Assembly (NCBI GenBank): GCA_016190505.1
Contig: JACPQM010000072.1
Location: 1 to 64,000 of the forward strand
Source: Chloroflexota bacterium
GTDB taxonomy: Bacteria > Chloroflexota > Dehalococcoidia > JACPQK01
Direction: 5' to 3'
DNA length: 64,000 bases
A program made the position numbers and the translations under genes. Positions 1 to 8,473 of this stretch are shown piece by piece. Position 1 is the first letter of the stretch; every line of letters starts with the position of its first letter. A model generated the notes under the pieces. It was not told the origin of the DNA. It was given only the letters and a program-made list of their open reading frames with translations, and ran no database searches.

Positions 1-196
1 CAATTCATTGCGCCCCCCCCGCGCACGGCATTGCGCCTGGGCAAATAATGGCGTGCCCGCCGGCAGACGTGGGCGCGATAAATCGCGCCCCTACGGTTCG
101 GTCGGTCAAACCTGCGGCGCCCATTTCTTCACAAGCTCTGAGCGAGTGCAGCGACCGAAGAACCCGTAGGCCGCTTAGGTTGTCCGGCCAGTGCTG
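1..196. other. Intergenic edge, no gene seen
   Basis: I see no plausible coding frame in this first stretch. It holds a perfect inverted repeat (listed separately) ending in CCCCTACGG, the same kind of tail seen at other intergenic palindromes in the window. Confidence 0.5.
71..90. repeat. Intergenic palindrome with CCCCTACGG flank
   Basis: GGGCGCGAT and ATCGCGCCC form 9-bp arms around a 2-nt centre, directly followed by CTACGG. The arm-plus-CCTACG layout recurs at several intergenic sites here, so this is probably one member of a dispersed palindromic repeat family. Confidence 0.6.
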
Positions 197-2941
197 CTAT
201 GGCTGCGTCCACAGGGCGTAGTACTTGGCCAGCACCGCCTCCGCCTGGCGGGCACGAACGCCAGTGGACTGGTACAACGGGGTGTCAATCATTGAGTAGT
301 CCCACGACAGTATCCCGGCGACCCAGAGGCGGCTTTCCAGCGCCTGGAAGATCGCCTCCAGCCGTCTGGCCTGCGCCTCGGCTCCGGTCGGCGACGGGTC
401 ACCCGGCACCGGGGGGAGATGGACGGTGTAGAAGAGAACAGGCTTGCCCCAGCGGCGGTGGATCGGGTCTACCTTCTCCACGAAAAGCGCATCGTAGGCA
501 GCCTTCCACTCGTCTACGGTCGCGTCATACGGCAGATCCGGCTGGCCAGTGTCGAAGGTGGTCACGCCCACGAGATCGGCAAGGCCGGGGAAATCGAAGT
601 CCTGTCTGCCGCCACTCACTATCAGCTTGCCGTGGAACACCCCACGCACCTTCTGTATAAGGGCTCCCACCTTCTTGTCGAACTCCACCGAGTATCCTGT
701 GCCGTCATCCCCACCAGCGTAGACGTGGAAACAGTAGCCCGGCACCAGCATGGCGTCGGCGGCGATTTCCTGGGCCACGGCGGCGTTCCACATCCAGAGC
801 CTCTCCGCCTCAACCAGCCATGCTTCCAACCAGTCCCGCGACTGGGTACGGCACACCGCCTGGAGTCCCCCGGGAAGCATCTCCATGTTGAACTGCGGCC
901 CCAGGACCACCTTGAGGCCTTTCTCCCGGGCAAGGCGGGCCTGGGAGATGATATCCTCCCTGGGGGTAAGCACGGAGGGGGCTTTGACCCGCCTCGATTC
1001 CACCACCGGGGGGTCCAACTGCCCGAAGTGCCACACCGAGGAGACCACCACCCACCCGCCGTTGTGGGCCTTGATGCGATCGAAGGTTCGCGACGACAGT
1101 CTCAGAAACGCGTCGGCCCACCAGTCGGGGGTGTAAACTCCCGTGATGAAGTCCAGGCGCTTTGCCTGGGGACCGCTCGGCTGGTCGGACCACCCGGTGA
1201 CCCAATCATTGACCTCCTGGTCCCGGAGCTTGACGGTCAGGCCGAAACTACGCTCCGACCGGCTCACCGGAGCCGCCCGGTCGTACCAGTAGCTCACGGT
1301 TTCCCCGCCTGGTAGCTGTACGCTGGCGTGATATGCCCAGGGATTTCCCGGTTCCTGGGTCATAGCTACGCCCGATCGCAGGTCAGAGTGTTCTCCCACC
1401 AGTCTTATGCTGGCATCCCGAGGAGTTGACGGCGGTACTGTGACGCGAAAGGTGACCTCAGCGGGCTGACCGGGAGCAACAGCGAGTGCGGTGGGGGTCC
1501 ACTTCCAGCGCTCCACCCGGTCCTCGACGACGGCGTCGGCGATGGGGTATACCAGCGTGCGCGTCCCATCCTCGCCCAGTCCGTCGGAGCCGTCCGCGCC
1601 CAGGTTGTCATCGCCCAGGACGTACCTATGCGGCTCTTGCTCGCCGGGAAAGCCGTACAGGAAGATAGTCCACTCGTAAGATCCCGTCCGGGTCATCCAG
1701 TGGCTGGGGCCGGCATTGAACACAACGGGCGTATCCGGAGGAGAATTCGGAGGCACTGCGACGCGTAGTGTCACACGGACGGCGCCGCCCCCGGGCCGCC
1801 ACGTGGCCACTCTGTCCTGCCGCACGGGGGATGATGGGTCCACAAGGAAGCTGCGGTAGACGAATCCGGTCTCGGCGCCGTATTCTCGGCCACGGCTGGA
1901 GGAGCCGATGGAGTAGAAGTACTGCACGTAGGTCCCCCCGTGCAGCCGCAGCGTGACGCGGGCGCGCCCGGCTCCCACCCGCTCCAGCTTGGGCAGCAAC
2001 AAGTGGCCGGCCATGATGGGCATGTTGGGTTGCACCCCAGGGCGGGCGCCCAACTGGAAGACACTGCCCGCCAGGCTTATCTCGGCATCTGCGGGAGTAT
2101 TCTCCGGCAAGGCGACATCGAAGGTCACATCCACCGGCGGCGCGGCCTGCATCTCAATCCTGACCTCGGCCACGCCACCGGCGGTCACCTCAGCCGTTGT
2201 GGCCGCTGGCCGGTAGTCGCCCAGGTTGCGGTGGGCGGTGACTCGCTGGACACCGGCGGCAACGCCTTCCAGCTTGAACCGCCCGTCGTAATCGCTGGCG
2301 ATGTGGATGCCAGCTATGGAGATATTCGTGTCCATGAGCGGGGACCCGGTAGCGCCGTCGAGAACAATGCCGTGGACGGCGCCGGTGGGGGCCAGCGCCC
2401 GCAAATCGTTCCAGGTGTCCACCGTGTCCCGGACTTCGGCCAGGCCAGGCTCCACGAACAAGTAGCGGCTCTCTATGCTTATGCTCTTGCCGGACGCCTC
2501 TCGCGTCTCCTTGAACTTGCTCCACTCCTTCGCATCCCACCGGTCGTACACATAGCGGACCAGCGCCCCTTCCTCCACCGACACCCTGGCCGACCAGATG
2601 CCGCTGCCCTCCGGCTTCATAGGCGTATGCTGTTCCTCGTTCCATGCCCAATCATCGAAAGGCAGCACCGTGACGTAGACAGTCTCCCCTGGCGGCGTGT
2701 TCTCCGGCACTTTGACTCTGAAGTCTACCTCCCGGACCGGGAGCGACACTGGACTGGTCGCCGGGGCCAGCGTGGGTGGCGGCGTCGGGGTAGGCAACGG
2801 CGCCGGAACCGTCGGCGGCCTGATGGGAGAGGGTGGCCCCGGCGACGGAGCGGGGGTAGGGGTCCGTCCCGGCTGAGCACAGGCAGCCGTCACAAGAGCC
2901 GCCATCAGGAGGAGACCGCACCACCGCAGAAAACGGCTCAC
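197..2941 (-). CDS. Large lipoprotein: starch-binding-like modules plus GH-like TIM-barrel domain
   Basis: A 914-aa secreted lipoprotein. The N-terminus is a signal peptide with lipobox VTAAC, then a long Pro/Thr linker. Four modules start with a VxFRVxVPxxTP-type strand (about residues 72, 272, 392 and 490) and have the WxxxV-YxYD pattern of CBM20/CBM48-like starch-binding folds. A carboxypeptidase-regulatory-like beta domain (GIVLDGATGSPL) lies near residue 190. The last 310 residues resemble a glycoside-hydrolase TIM barrel of the GH113-like type (FITGVYTPDWW, GVTTFDTG, WDYS). The usual nucleophile Glu after the KPVLF strand is not seen (KPVLFYTVH), so catalysis is uncertain. It is divergent from glgC, so glycan binding or degradation linked to glycogen metabolism is plausible. 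The modules and the barrel are recognised by pattern only. Confidence 0.75.
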   Translation of the reverse strand: MSRFLRWCGLLLMAALVTAACAQPGRTPTPAPSPGPPSPIRPPTVPAPLPTPTPPPTLAPATSPVSLPVREVDFRVKVPENTPPGETVYVTVLPFDDWAWNEEQHTPMKPEGSGIWSARVSVEEGALVRYVYDRWDAKEWSKFKETREASGKSISIESRYLFVEPGLAEVRDTVDTWNDLRALAPTGAVHGIVLDGATGSPLMDTNISIAGIHIASDYDGRFKLEGVAAGVQRVTAHRNLGDYRPAATTAEVTAGGVAEVRIEMQAAPPVDVTFDVALPENTPADAEISLAGSVFQLGARPGVQPNMPIMAGHLLLPKLERVGAGRARVTLRLHGGTYVQYFYSIGSSSRGREYGAETGFVYRSFLVDPSSPVRQDRVATWRPGGGAVRVTLRVAVPPNSPPDTPVVFNAGPSHWMTRTGSYEWTIFLYGFPGEQEPHRYVLGDDNLGADGSDGLGEDGTRTLVYPIADAVVEDRVERWKWTPTALAVAPGQPAEVTFRVTVPPSTPRDASIRLVGEHSDLRSGVAMTQEPGNPWAYHASVQLPGGETVSYWYDRAAPVSRSERSFGLTVKLRDQEVNDWVTGWSDQPSGPQAKRLDFITGVYTPDWWADAFLRLSSRTFDRIKAHNGGWVVVSSVWHFGQLDPPVVESRRVKAPSVLTPREDIISQARLAREKGLKVVLGPQFNMEMLPGGLQAVCRTQSRDWLEAWLVEAERLWMWNAAVAQEIAADAMLVPGYCFHVYAGGDDGTGYSVEFDKKVGALIQKVRGVFHGKLIVSGGRQDFDFPGLADLVGVTTFDTGQPDLPYDATVDEWKAAYDALFVEKVDPIHRRWGKPVLFYTVHLPPVPGDPSPTGAEAQARRLEAIFQALESRLWVAGILSWDYSMIDTPLYQSTGVRARQAEAVLAKYYALWTQP

Positions 2942-2949
2942 GGTGACTG

Positions 2950-2979
2950 ATTATGGTAGGACACCCAAAACCTTGTCAA
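2950..2979 (-). promoter_or_regulatory. Promoter for the 914-aa lipoprotein, overlapping the glgC promoter
   Basis: On the minus strand TTGACA (2974-2979) is followed after 18 nt by CATAAT (2950-2955), just upstream of the start at 2941. Its -35 box overlaps the candidate -35 of glgC on the other strand, so the two promoters would compete. Confidence 0.5.
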
Positions 2980-3002
2980 ATACCTTTTCCCCCCGTTATC
3001 AT
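2973..3002 (+). promoter_or_regulatory. Candidate glgC promoter
   Basis: TTGTCA (2973-2978) and TATCAT (2997-3002) are separated by 18 nt, 36 nt before the chosen glgC start. The hexamers are near but not at consensus. Confidence 0.4.
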
Positions 3003-3038
3003 GGTCTCATAGCTCAGGAGAAGAGTGGGGGGCTGACC

Positions 3039-4331
3039 ATGGCCAACATGTCCAAGATACTGGCGATCATCCTGGCGGGCGGCCAAGGGGAACGGATGAG
3101 CATCCTCACCCTGGTCAGGGCAAAACCGGCAGTCACCTTCGCCGCCAAGTACCGCATGATTGACTTCACCCTGAGCAACTGTGTCAACTCCGGCATCTAC
3201 CGGGTGGCAGTCATCACCCAGTACCGCCCTCGCTCTCTGAACGACCATCTAGGTATAGGCCGTCCCTGGGACCTGGACCGACAAGAGGGTGGGCTGCGGC
3301 TGTTTCAGCCGTACACCGGGCGTCCCGGATCTGACCGATACCTGGGGACTGCTGACGCCGTCTATCAGAACCTGTACTATGTCCAGGAGCAGAAGGTGGA
3401 CCAGGTGCTGGTCCTGGCCGGAGACCATGTCTACAAGCAGGACTATAATGCCCTGGTGGAAACCCACGCGCACCACAATGCAGACGTGACCGTGGCAGTG
3501 ACCCAGGTCCCCATCTTCGAGGCTTCCCGCTTCGGCATCATGACCGTGGACAACGATGGCCGTGTGGTCGGATTCACAGAGAAGCCGCCACAGCCCAAGA
3601 GCAACCTGGTGTCCATGGGTATCTACCTGTTTAACAAAGAGCCCCTCATCCACTGTTTGATGGAGGACGCTGCCGACCCCAACTCTCCCCATGACTTCGG
3701 TCGCTCCGTGCTCCCCAGGATGATCGGCCACCACCGGGTGTTCGCCCACCCCTTCTCTGGCTACTGGCGGGACGTGGGCACTGTACAGGCTTATTGGGAG
3801 ACCCATATGGACCTGCTCAAGGACCCTCCACCGGTGGACTTCTACGACAACTGGGTGATCCACACCAGAAGCGAGGAGCGGGCGCCGGCCAGGCTGTGCG
3901 GGAACGCCTCCGTCGAGGAGAGCCTCGTCTCCCACGGCTGTATTATCGAGGGCCGCGTGGAGCGCTCGGTGCTCTCCCCCGGGGTGCGGGTGGCGCCCGG
4001 TGCGGTGGTGCGCGAGTCCATAGTCATGGTGGACGGGTACATCGGGCCGAACGCCGTAGTTGACCACGCCATCCTCGACAAGCGCGTAGTGGTTGCCGAG
4101 GGCTGCAAGGTGGGCTGGGGCGAGGACTTCACTCCCAACCAGGAGGAACCGGCTTTGCTCGAAAGTGGCATCACACTGGTGGGCAAGGGCGCCCAGCTTC
4201 CGCCCGGGGCGCGCATCGGGCGCAACTGCAAGGTCTTCCCGTACACCACGGAGGCGGACTTCACCTCCCTGGACGTGCCTAGTGGACAGTCGGTCCATCG
4301 CAAGTCGGCCCCCACCCCATTCATGGTGTAG
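3039..4331 (+). CDS. glgC: Glucose-1-phosphate adenylyltransferase (ADP-glucose pyrophosphorylase)
   Basis: Makes ADP-glucose from ATP and glucose-1-phosphate, the committed step of bacterial glycogen synthesis. The N-terminal nucleotidyltransferase signature AGGQGERM followed by RAKPAVTFAAKYR is clear, with DFTLSNCVNSGI and the glucose-site FTEKPPQP further on. The C-terminal 130 residues show the left-handed beta-helix hexad pattern. The ORF track starts 32 codons earlier; I prefer ATG 3039 because it has a G-rich ribosome-binding site and begins right at the conserved fold (430 aa, normal family length). Only 4 nt separate it from glgA, so the two are co-transcribed. ADP-glucose could also serve the TreT-like enzyme at 41 kb. 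Confidence 0.95.
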   Translation: MANMSKILAIILAGGQGERMSILTLVRAKPAVTFAAKYRMIDFTLSNCVNSGIYRVAVITQYRPRSLNDHLGIGRPWDLDRQEGGLRLFQPYTGRPGSDRYLGTADAVYQNLYYVQEQKVDQVLVLAGDHVYKQDYNALVETHAHHNADVTVAVTQVPIFEASRFGIMTVDNDGRVVGFTEKPPQPKSNLVSMGIYLFNKEPLIHCLMEDAADPNSPHDFGRSVLPRMIGHHRVFAHPFSGYWRDVGTVQAYWETHMDLLKDPPPVDFYDNWVIHTRSEERAPARLCGNASVEESLVSHGCIIEGRVERSVLSPGVRVAPGAVVRESIVMVDGYIGPNAVVDHAILDKRVVVAEGCKVGWGEDFTPNQEEPALLESGITLVGKGAQLPPGARIGRNCKVFPYTTEADFTSLDVPSGQSVHRKSAPTPFMV

Positions 4332-4335
4332 CACC

Positions 4336-5790
4336 ATGTCAGAAAGACCGCTACGCATTCTGTTCGCCCTCACTGAGGCTGCACCACTGGCCAAAGTGGG
4401 TGGCCTGGCTGATGTGGCCGGCTCCCTGCCCCAGGCCCTGCTCCGCCGTGGCCATGATGTGCGTCTGATCATGCCCCGGTATGCCTCTATCCCTGCCGAG
4501 CAGTACCCCATCCTGGGAAACGGCTTGGCTGTCCCCATAATGGGCCGGCAGGAGCCGGCGTCCCTGCGGCAGGCCACGCTCAACGGGGGCGTGCCCGTGT
4601 ACCTGGTAGACAACGCGATGTACTTCCAGCGCCAGCAGGTCTACGGGGAGCCCGACGACCTGGAGCGGTTCACCTTCTTCTCTCAGAGCGTCCTCGAGGC
4701 ATTGAAACAGGTGGGCTGGCAGCCCGACATCGTGCACGGGCACGACTGGCATGTCGGCCTGGTGATAGCCCTCATGGCCTGGGGCCGGGCAACGGGCAGC
4801 CCGTCTTCCCTCTGTGGCACCGTGTTCACTATCCACAACCTGGCCTATCAGGGCTGGTTTGATGGCCTGTATGCCAGCCGGGCTGGCCTGACCCCCCTGC
4901 TCCCCTCATCTCCTCCGTTGGGTAGCCTGATGGCTCTGGGCATCTACCATGCTGACGTGGTGTCCACCGTCAGCCCCACCTACGCCCGCGAGATCTTGAC
5001 TCCCCAGTACGGCGAGGGGCTGGACCCGCTGCTGCGTTCCCGGCAGGAGCGGCTGCACGGCATCATTAACGGACTGGACTACTCGCTGTTCGACCCGGCC
5101 AGCGATGCCCGCATCCCCGCCGGGTACGATGCCTCCACCATCGAGCGCAAGGCGCTGAACAAAGCTGCGCTCCAGAAGCGCATGAAGCTGGCGCAGAGCC
5201 TTGGTACTCCCCTGTTGGGCATGGTGGGCCGCCTAGCCGGACAGAAGGGGCTGGACATCCTCCCCCAGGCCGTGGAGCCACTGCTGGCCGCCGGGAAGGT
5301 CCAAATTGTGCTCCTGGGCAGCGGCGAGCCCCAGTTCCGGCCGCCCCTGGAGGCGCTGTCCGCCAGGTATCCGGACCGGGTGGCCAACGTCTTCGCCTTC
5401 GACCTGGAGATAGCGCAATGGATCTATGCGGGGGCCGACATGTTCCTCATGCCCTCGCGCTACGAGCCCTGCGGCCTGGGCCAGCTCATCGCCATGCGCT
5501 ATGGGACCATACCCGTGGTCCGCCGGACTGGTGGCCTGGCTGACAGCGTGCCCGATGCTGGCCCAGACCTGGGACAGGGCACCGGTTTCGCCTTCGACGA
5601 GTACACCCCGGGCGCCCTTCAGGGGGCGCTGGAGCGGGCTGTAGCGGCATACGCCCAGCCCAAGGCCTGGCACGGACTCCAACGGCGGGCCATGGCCGCA
5701 GACTACTCGTGGGAGGCTTCCGCCGCCCAGTACGAGCGCATGTACCGGACCGCGCTCTCCCTGGCCAGACCAGGGGCACAGGTGCCGTGA
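4336..5790 (+). CDS. glgA: Glycogen synthase (ADP-glucose, GT5)
   Basis: Transfers glucose from ADP-glucose to the growing alpha-1,4-glucan. Translation from ATG 4336 gives 484 aa, the usual length; the longer track ORF reads 81 codons into glgC in another frame and is rejected. The N-terminal substrate loop is KVGGLADVAGSLP (a KTGGL variant). The GT-B C-terminal domain has GRLAGQKGLD and the PSRYEPCGLGQL donor-site motif. It sits between glgC (4-nt gap) and the ROK kinase (GTGA overlap), making a three-gene glycogen operon. Confidence 0.95.
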   Translation: MSERPLRILFALTEAAPLAKVGGLADVAGSLPQALLRRGHDVRLIMPRYASIPAEQYPILGNGLAVPIMGRQEPASLRQATLNGGVPVYLVDNAMYFQRQQVYGEPDDLERFTFFSQSVLEALKQVGWQPDIVHGHDWHVGLVIALMAWGRATGSPSSLCGTVFTIHNLAYQGWFDGLYASRAGLTPLLPSSPPLGSLMALGIYHADVVSTVSPTYAREILTPQYGEGLDPLLRSRQERLHGIINGLDYSLFDPASDARIPAGYDASTIERKALNKAALQKRMKLAQSLGTPLLGMVGRLAGQKGLDILPQAVEPLLAAGKVQIVLLGSGEPQFRPPLEALSARYPDRVANVFAFDLEIAQWIYAGADMFLMPSRYEPCGLGQLIAMRYGTIPVVRRTGGLADSVPDAGPDLGQGTGFAFDEYTPGALQGALERAVAAYAQPKAWHGLQRRAMAADYSWEASAAQYERMYRTALSLARPGAQVP

Positions 5791-6740
5791 GTCCGGCCCC
5801 GCTATTCGTCGGGGCTGACCTGGGTGGCACCAAGATCAGCGCCGTCCTGGCCAACGCTAGCGGGAAGGTGGTGCGCCGCGAGTACCGCACCACGCTGGCC
5901 GACGGCGGACAGCGCGTGGTCGTGTCCCGTCTGGTCGAGGCCATCCGGCAGGTGACGGGCAAGGAGGCCATTTCAGCGGTTGGCATCGCCGCCGCCGGCC
6001 TGTGCACTCGAGATGGCGTAGTCACCACCTCACCCAATCTACCCGGCTGGAAAGATGTGCCCTTGCGTGACCTCGTCCAGGCCGAGTTGGACATGCCCAC
6101 GTACCTGGGCAACGACGCCAACGCAGCGGCCCTGGGGGAGCACTACTTCGGTGCCGGGCGCGGCGTCCGCGACATGGCATACGTGACCATCAGCACCGGC
6201 ATCGGCGGCGGGATCATCGCCAACGGGCAACTGGTGACCGGGACCTCGGGCACGGCAGGCGAGGTCGGGCACATGGTCATTGACCCTGACGGTCCGCAGT
6301 GCCCCTGCGGACAGCGGGGTTGCTGGGAGGCGCTGGCCTCGGGCACGGCGATTGCCCGGGCGGCGGCGGCCCGCCTGCAGGCGGGTGAGCCCTCAAGCCT
6401 GAGATCGGGCGCCTCGCTCACCCCGACCGCAGCCGACGTGGCCGCCGCCGCCCGCGCCGGCGACCGCATGGCCCAAGACGTGCTTCACCAGGCCAGTTGC
6501 TACCTGGGTATTGGCCTGGTCAACCTGGTCCACATTCTCAACCCCGAGCTTATCGTCCTGGGCGGTGGCGTCTCCCAAATAGGGGAGCCGCTGATCGGCC
6601 CGGCGCGCCAGTACGTCCTGGAGCACGCCTTCGCGGTGCCAGCACGCGCGGTGCGCATCGTTACCGCCGGGCTGGGCCAGGACAGCGGCCCCCTGGGCGC
6701 CGTGGCCCTCATCCTCCACGAACGGCGGGCGGAAGCTTAG
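5787..6740 (+). CDS. ROK-family sugar kinase, probably glucokinase
   Basis: Predicted ATP-dependent hexokinase of the ROK family, 317 aa from GTG 5787, which overlaps the glgA stop codon. It has the phosphate-binding motif GADLGGTKI, the catalytic region GNDANAAALGEH, and the ROK zinc-site signature CPCGQRGCWE. The operon with glgC and glgA suggests the substrate is glucose, feeding glucose-6-phosphate into glycogen and trehalose synthesis. The earlier start in the ORF track extends into glgA and has no supporting homology. The exact sugar is inference. Confidence 0.9.
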   Translation: MSPAPLFVGADLGGTKISAVLANASGKVVRREYRTTLADGGQRVVVSRLVEAIRQVTGKEAISAVGIAAAGLCTRDGVVTTSPNLPGWKDVPLRDLVQAELDMPTYLGNDANAAALGEHYFGAGRGVRDMAYVTISTGIGGGIIANGQLVTGTSGTAGEVGHMVIDPDGPQCPCGQRGCWEALASGTAIARAAAARLQAGEPSSLRSGASLTPTAADVAAAARAGDRMAQDVLHQASCYLGIGLVNLVHILNPELIVLGGGVSQIGEPLIGPARQYVLEHAFAVPARAVRIVTAGLGQDSGPLGAVALILHERRAEA

Positions 6741-6748
6741 CCCTTTTC

Positions 6749-7660
6749 TTAGGGATTCCCCAATCCACGGTACCACTCCATGATCTCGCTGCCAGTAGCC
6801 CACCACACGCGGCTGTGATGGCGGATGTAGCCCAGGGCCAGCTCAAGGTACCGGGAGCGATATGGCTGCCCGGTGAGGAATGGGTGTAGAGCGATGGCCA
6901 TGACCTTGCCCCGCTGGGCACCCTCCTCATAGAGCACGTCAAACTGGTCCACGATGTTCTGGTGGAACTGCTGCGGCGACATATGGAACGTCAAGAAGGA
7001 GCCCATGTCGTTCAGCTCCACCGTGTAGGGGACGGAGTAGATGGTCTTCCTCCCCACCTTCATTGGGTATGGCTCGTCGTCATTGCACCAGTCGGCGACG
7101 TAACCGATGCCGGCCCCGGCCAGCAAGTCGAGGGTGTGGAAGTTCTCCGTGAGGCCCGGGCTCAGCCAGCCTCGCGGCCTTTCCCCCACTGCCTTAGAGA
7201 TAGTCTCCATGGTCTCGGCGATGACCTGGCGCTCCGCCTCCAGGGGAAGCCCCCGCAGGCTGCGAGAGTTGGTGATGCCATGGCCCATGAACTCCCAGCC
7301 CCGCTTCTTGCCCTGGGCCAGAATGGCCGGATATTGCTGGCACACCGCCGAGTTGAGGGCTACCGTGGCCCGTATTCCTAGCCGGTCCAGCATGTCCATA
7401 AGGCGCCAGATGCCCACGCGCGCCCCGTACTCCAGCCAGGCGAAGTTACGCACGTCGGGCACCGGCTTATCGGGAGACGGCGGAGGCAGCGGCGCGGGCA
7501 AGTCGTACTGGTAGTGCTCCACGTTGATGATGACCCACACCGCGACCTGCGCATCGTCTGGCCACGCAATAGGCGGCCGCTCGATGATGGGGACATAGGG
7601 ATAAGGCAAGGAGCCGGCGGCTGCCTGGCTTTCCCTGTCGGACCTTTTCCTGGCGGGCAT
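6749..7660 (-). CDS. Polysaccharide deacetylase-fold hydrolase (PuuE/allantoinase-like)
   Basis: A 303-aa NodB-fold protein. A deacetylase core is visible: GVRIWRLMDMLD-like helix, GIRATVALNSAVC, the metal-site region FMGHGITNS and GWLSPGLTEN. The N-terminal Asp-Asp metal motif of classical chitin deacetylases is replaced by VWVIINVEHYQYD, as in the PuuE-like cofactor-independent allantoinase branch. So it may act on a small amide or imide rather than on polysaccharide. No signal peptide is present, so it is cytoplasmic. The start has a GGAGG site 7 nt upstream. It lies 16 nt downstream of cvpA on the same strand and converges with the ROK gene. Confidence 0.75.
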   Translation of the reverse strand: MPARKRSDRESQAAAGSLPYPYVPIIERPPIAWPDDAQVAVWVIINVEHYQYDLPAPLPPPSPDKPVPDVRNFAWLEYGARVGIWRLMDMLDRLGIRATVALNSAVCQQYPAILAQGKKRGWEFMGHGITNSRSLRGLPLEAERQVIAETMETISKAVGERPRGWLSPGLTENFHTLDLLAGAGIGYVADWCNDDEPYPMKVGRKTIYSVPYTVELNDMGSFLTFHMSPQQFHQNIVDQFDVLYEEGAQRGKVMAIALHPFLTGQPYRSRYLELALGYIRHHSRVWWATGSEIMEWYRGLGNP

Positions 7661-7676
7661 GGTCTGCCTCCGGAGC

Positions 7677-8174
7677 CTACATCCCTACCAGGGCCCTGAC
7701 CTTCTGGAACTGGTCGGGGAGGAGGCCCAGGACCACGGGCGCGGCCTTGAGGACCACAGGGGCCAGCCTGGAGTCGGCCACGGCCTCGTCCAGATTGAAG
7801 AAAGGATAGGCGGCTGCCAGGGAGATGACCGTGCCCAGGAGCAGGGCAGCCAGGGCTAACCCCAGTACGCCCCCGGCCAAGGTGTCCGCCCAGCCCAGAA
7901 AGACCAGGGACACGATCTTCCTCAGGACCCGGCCTACGATGTTAGCCCCGATAATCACTCCCACAAGAATGGCGGCAAAGCCCAACCAGTTGGCCCAGGC
8001 GGTGGGAACGTAGTCCGTAAGGATCTCGCCCAGAGCCGCGGAGTACACTCGGGCCAACATCAGCCCCACGATCACACCCACCACCAGGGCAGCGGCACGA
8101 ATGAGCCCCATACGCAATCCAAAGAGCAGAGCTACCAGGGCACCCACCACAATGACTATGTCCAACCAGTTCAT
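7677..8174 (-). CDS. CvpA-family membrane protein
   Basis: A 165-aa integral membrane protein. The opening MNWLDIVIVVGALVALLFGLRMGLIR and four hydrophobic segments match the CvpA (colicin V production) family, whose biochemical role is poorly defined. An AGGAGGG site precedes the ATG at 8174. It is the first gene of a two-gene minus-strand unit with the deacetylase-like gene. Confidence 0.8.
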   Translation of the reverse strand: MNWLDIVIVVGALVALLFGLRMGLIRAAALVVGVIVGLMLARVYSAALGEILTDYVPTAWANWLGFAAILVGVIIGANIVGRVLRKIVSLVFLGWADTLAGGVLGLALAALLLGTVISLAAAYPFFNLDEAVADSRLAPVVLKAAPVVLGLLPDQFQKVRALVGM

Positions 8175-8473
8175 GTTCCCTCCTTTCCTGTTCAGGAACG
8201 AAAGACACCAGGATTGTAGGCGTTACCCGTCAGCAAGTAAAGGCATGGGGCGGGCCGGGCCGGGCCGTGGACCAGCAGTCACAACCCAGTGGCGTAACGA
8301 CGCACATACCTGCCATTATGGGCCTGATTACGGCGGTTGGCCCGGGCCTCCCTAAACGCCGTTGACAACAAGCATTGTCAATGATAGCATCACCCATCAT
8401 GCCACAGGGCCTTCGAATAGCCGGCGGGCGTGCCACCGGCGTTCCGGCCTCGAACTCCGAACAGGAGGATACC
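8175..8473. other. Intergenic region between cvpA and the substrate-binding protein
   Basis: No gene is convincing in these 299 nt. It contains the Shine-Dalgarno of cvpA on the minus strand, an unremarkable G/C-rich stretch, and the promoter with inverted repeat listed next. Confidence 0.5.
8362..8390 (+). promoter_or_regulatory. Promoter with inverted repeat over the -35 box
   Basis: TTGACA (8362-8367) and TAGCAT (8385-8390) are 17 nt apart. TTGACAA and TTGTCAA (8362-8368, 8375-8381) form a perfect 7-bp inverted repeat covering the -35 and spacer, a good position for a repressor dimer. It lies about 85 nt upstream of the transporter lipoprotein gene. Confidence 0.5.

Noticed and set aside
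4093-4335. N-terminal extension of glgA in the ORF track
   Set aside because: It reads glgC in another frame; ATG 4336 starts exactly at the conserved glycogen synthase N-terminus and gives normal length.
3249-4613. 454-aa ORF antisense to glgC/glgA
   Set aside because: Shadow frame over two unmistakable genes.
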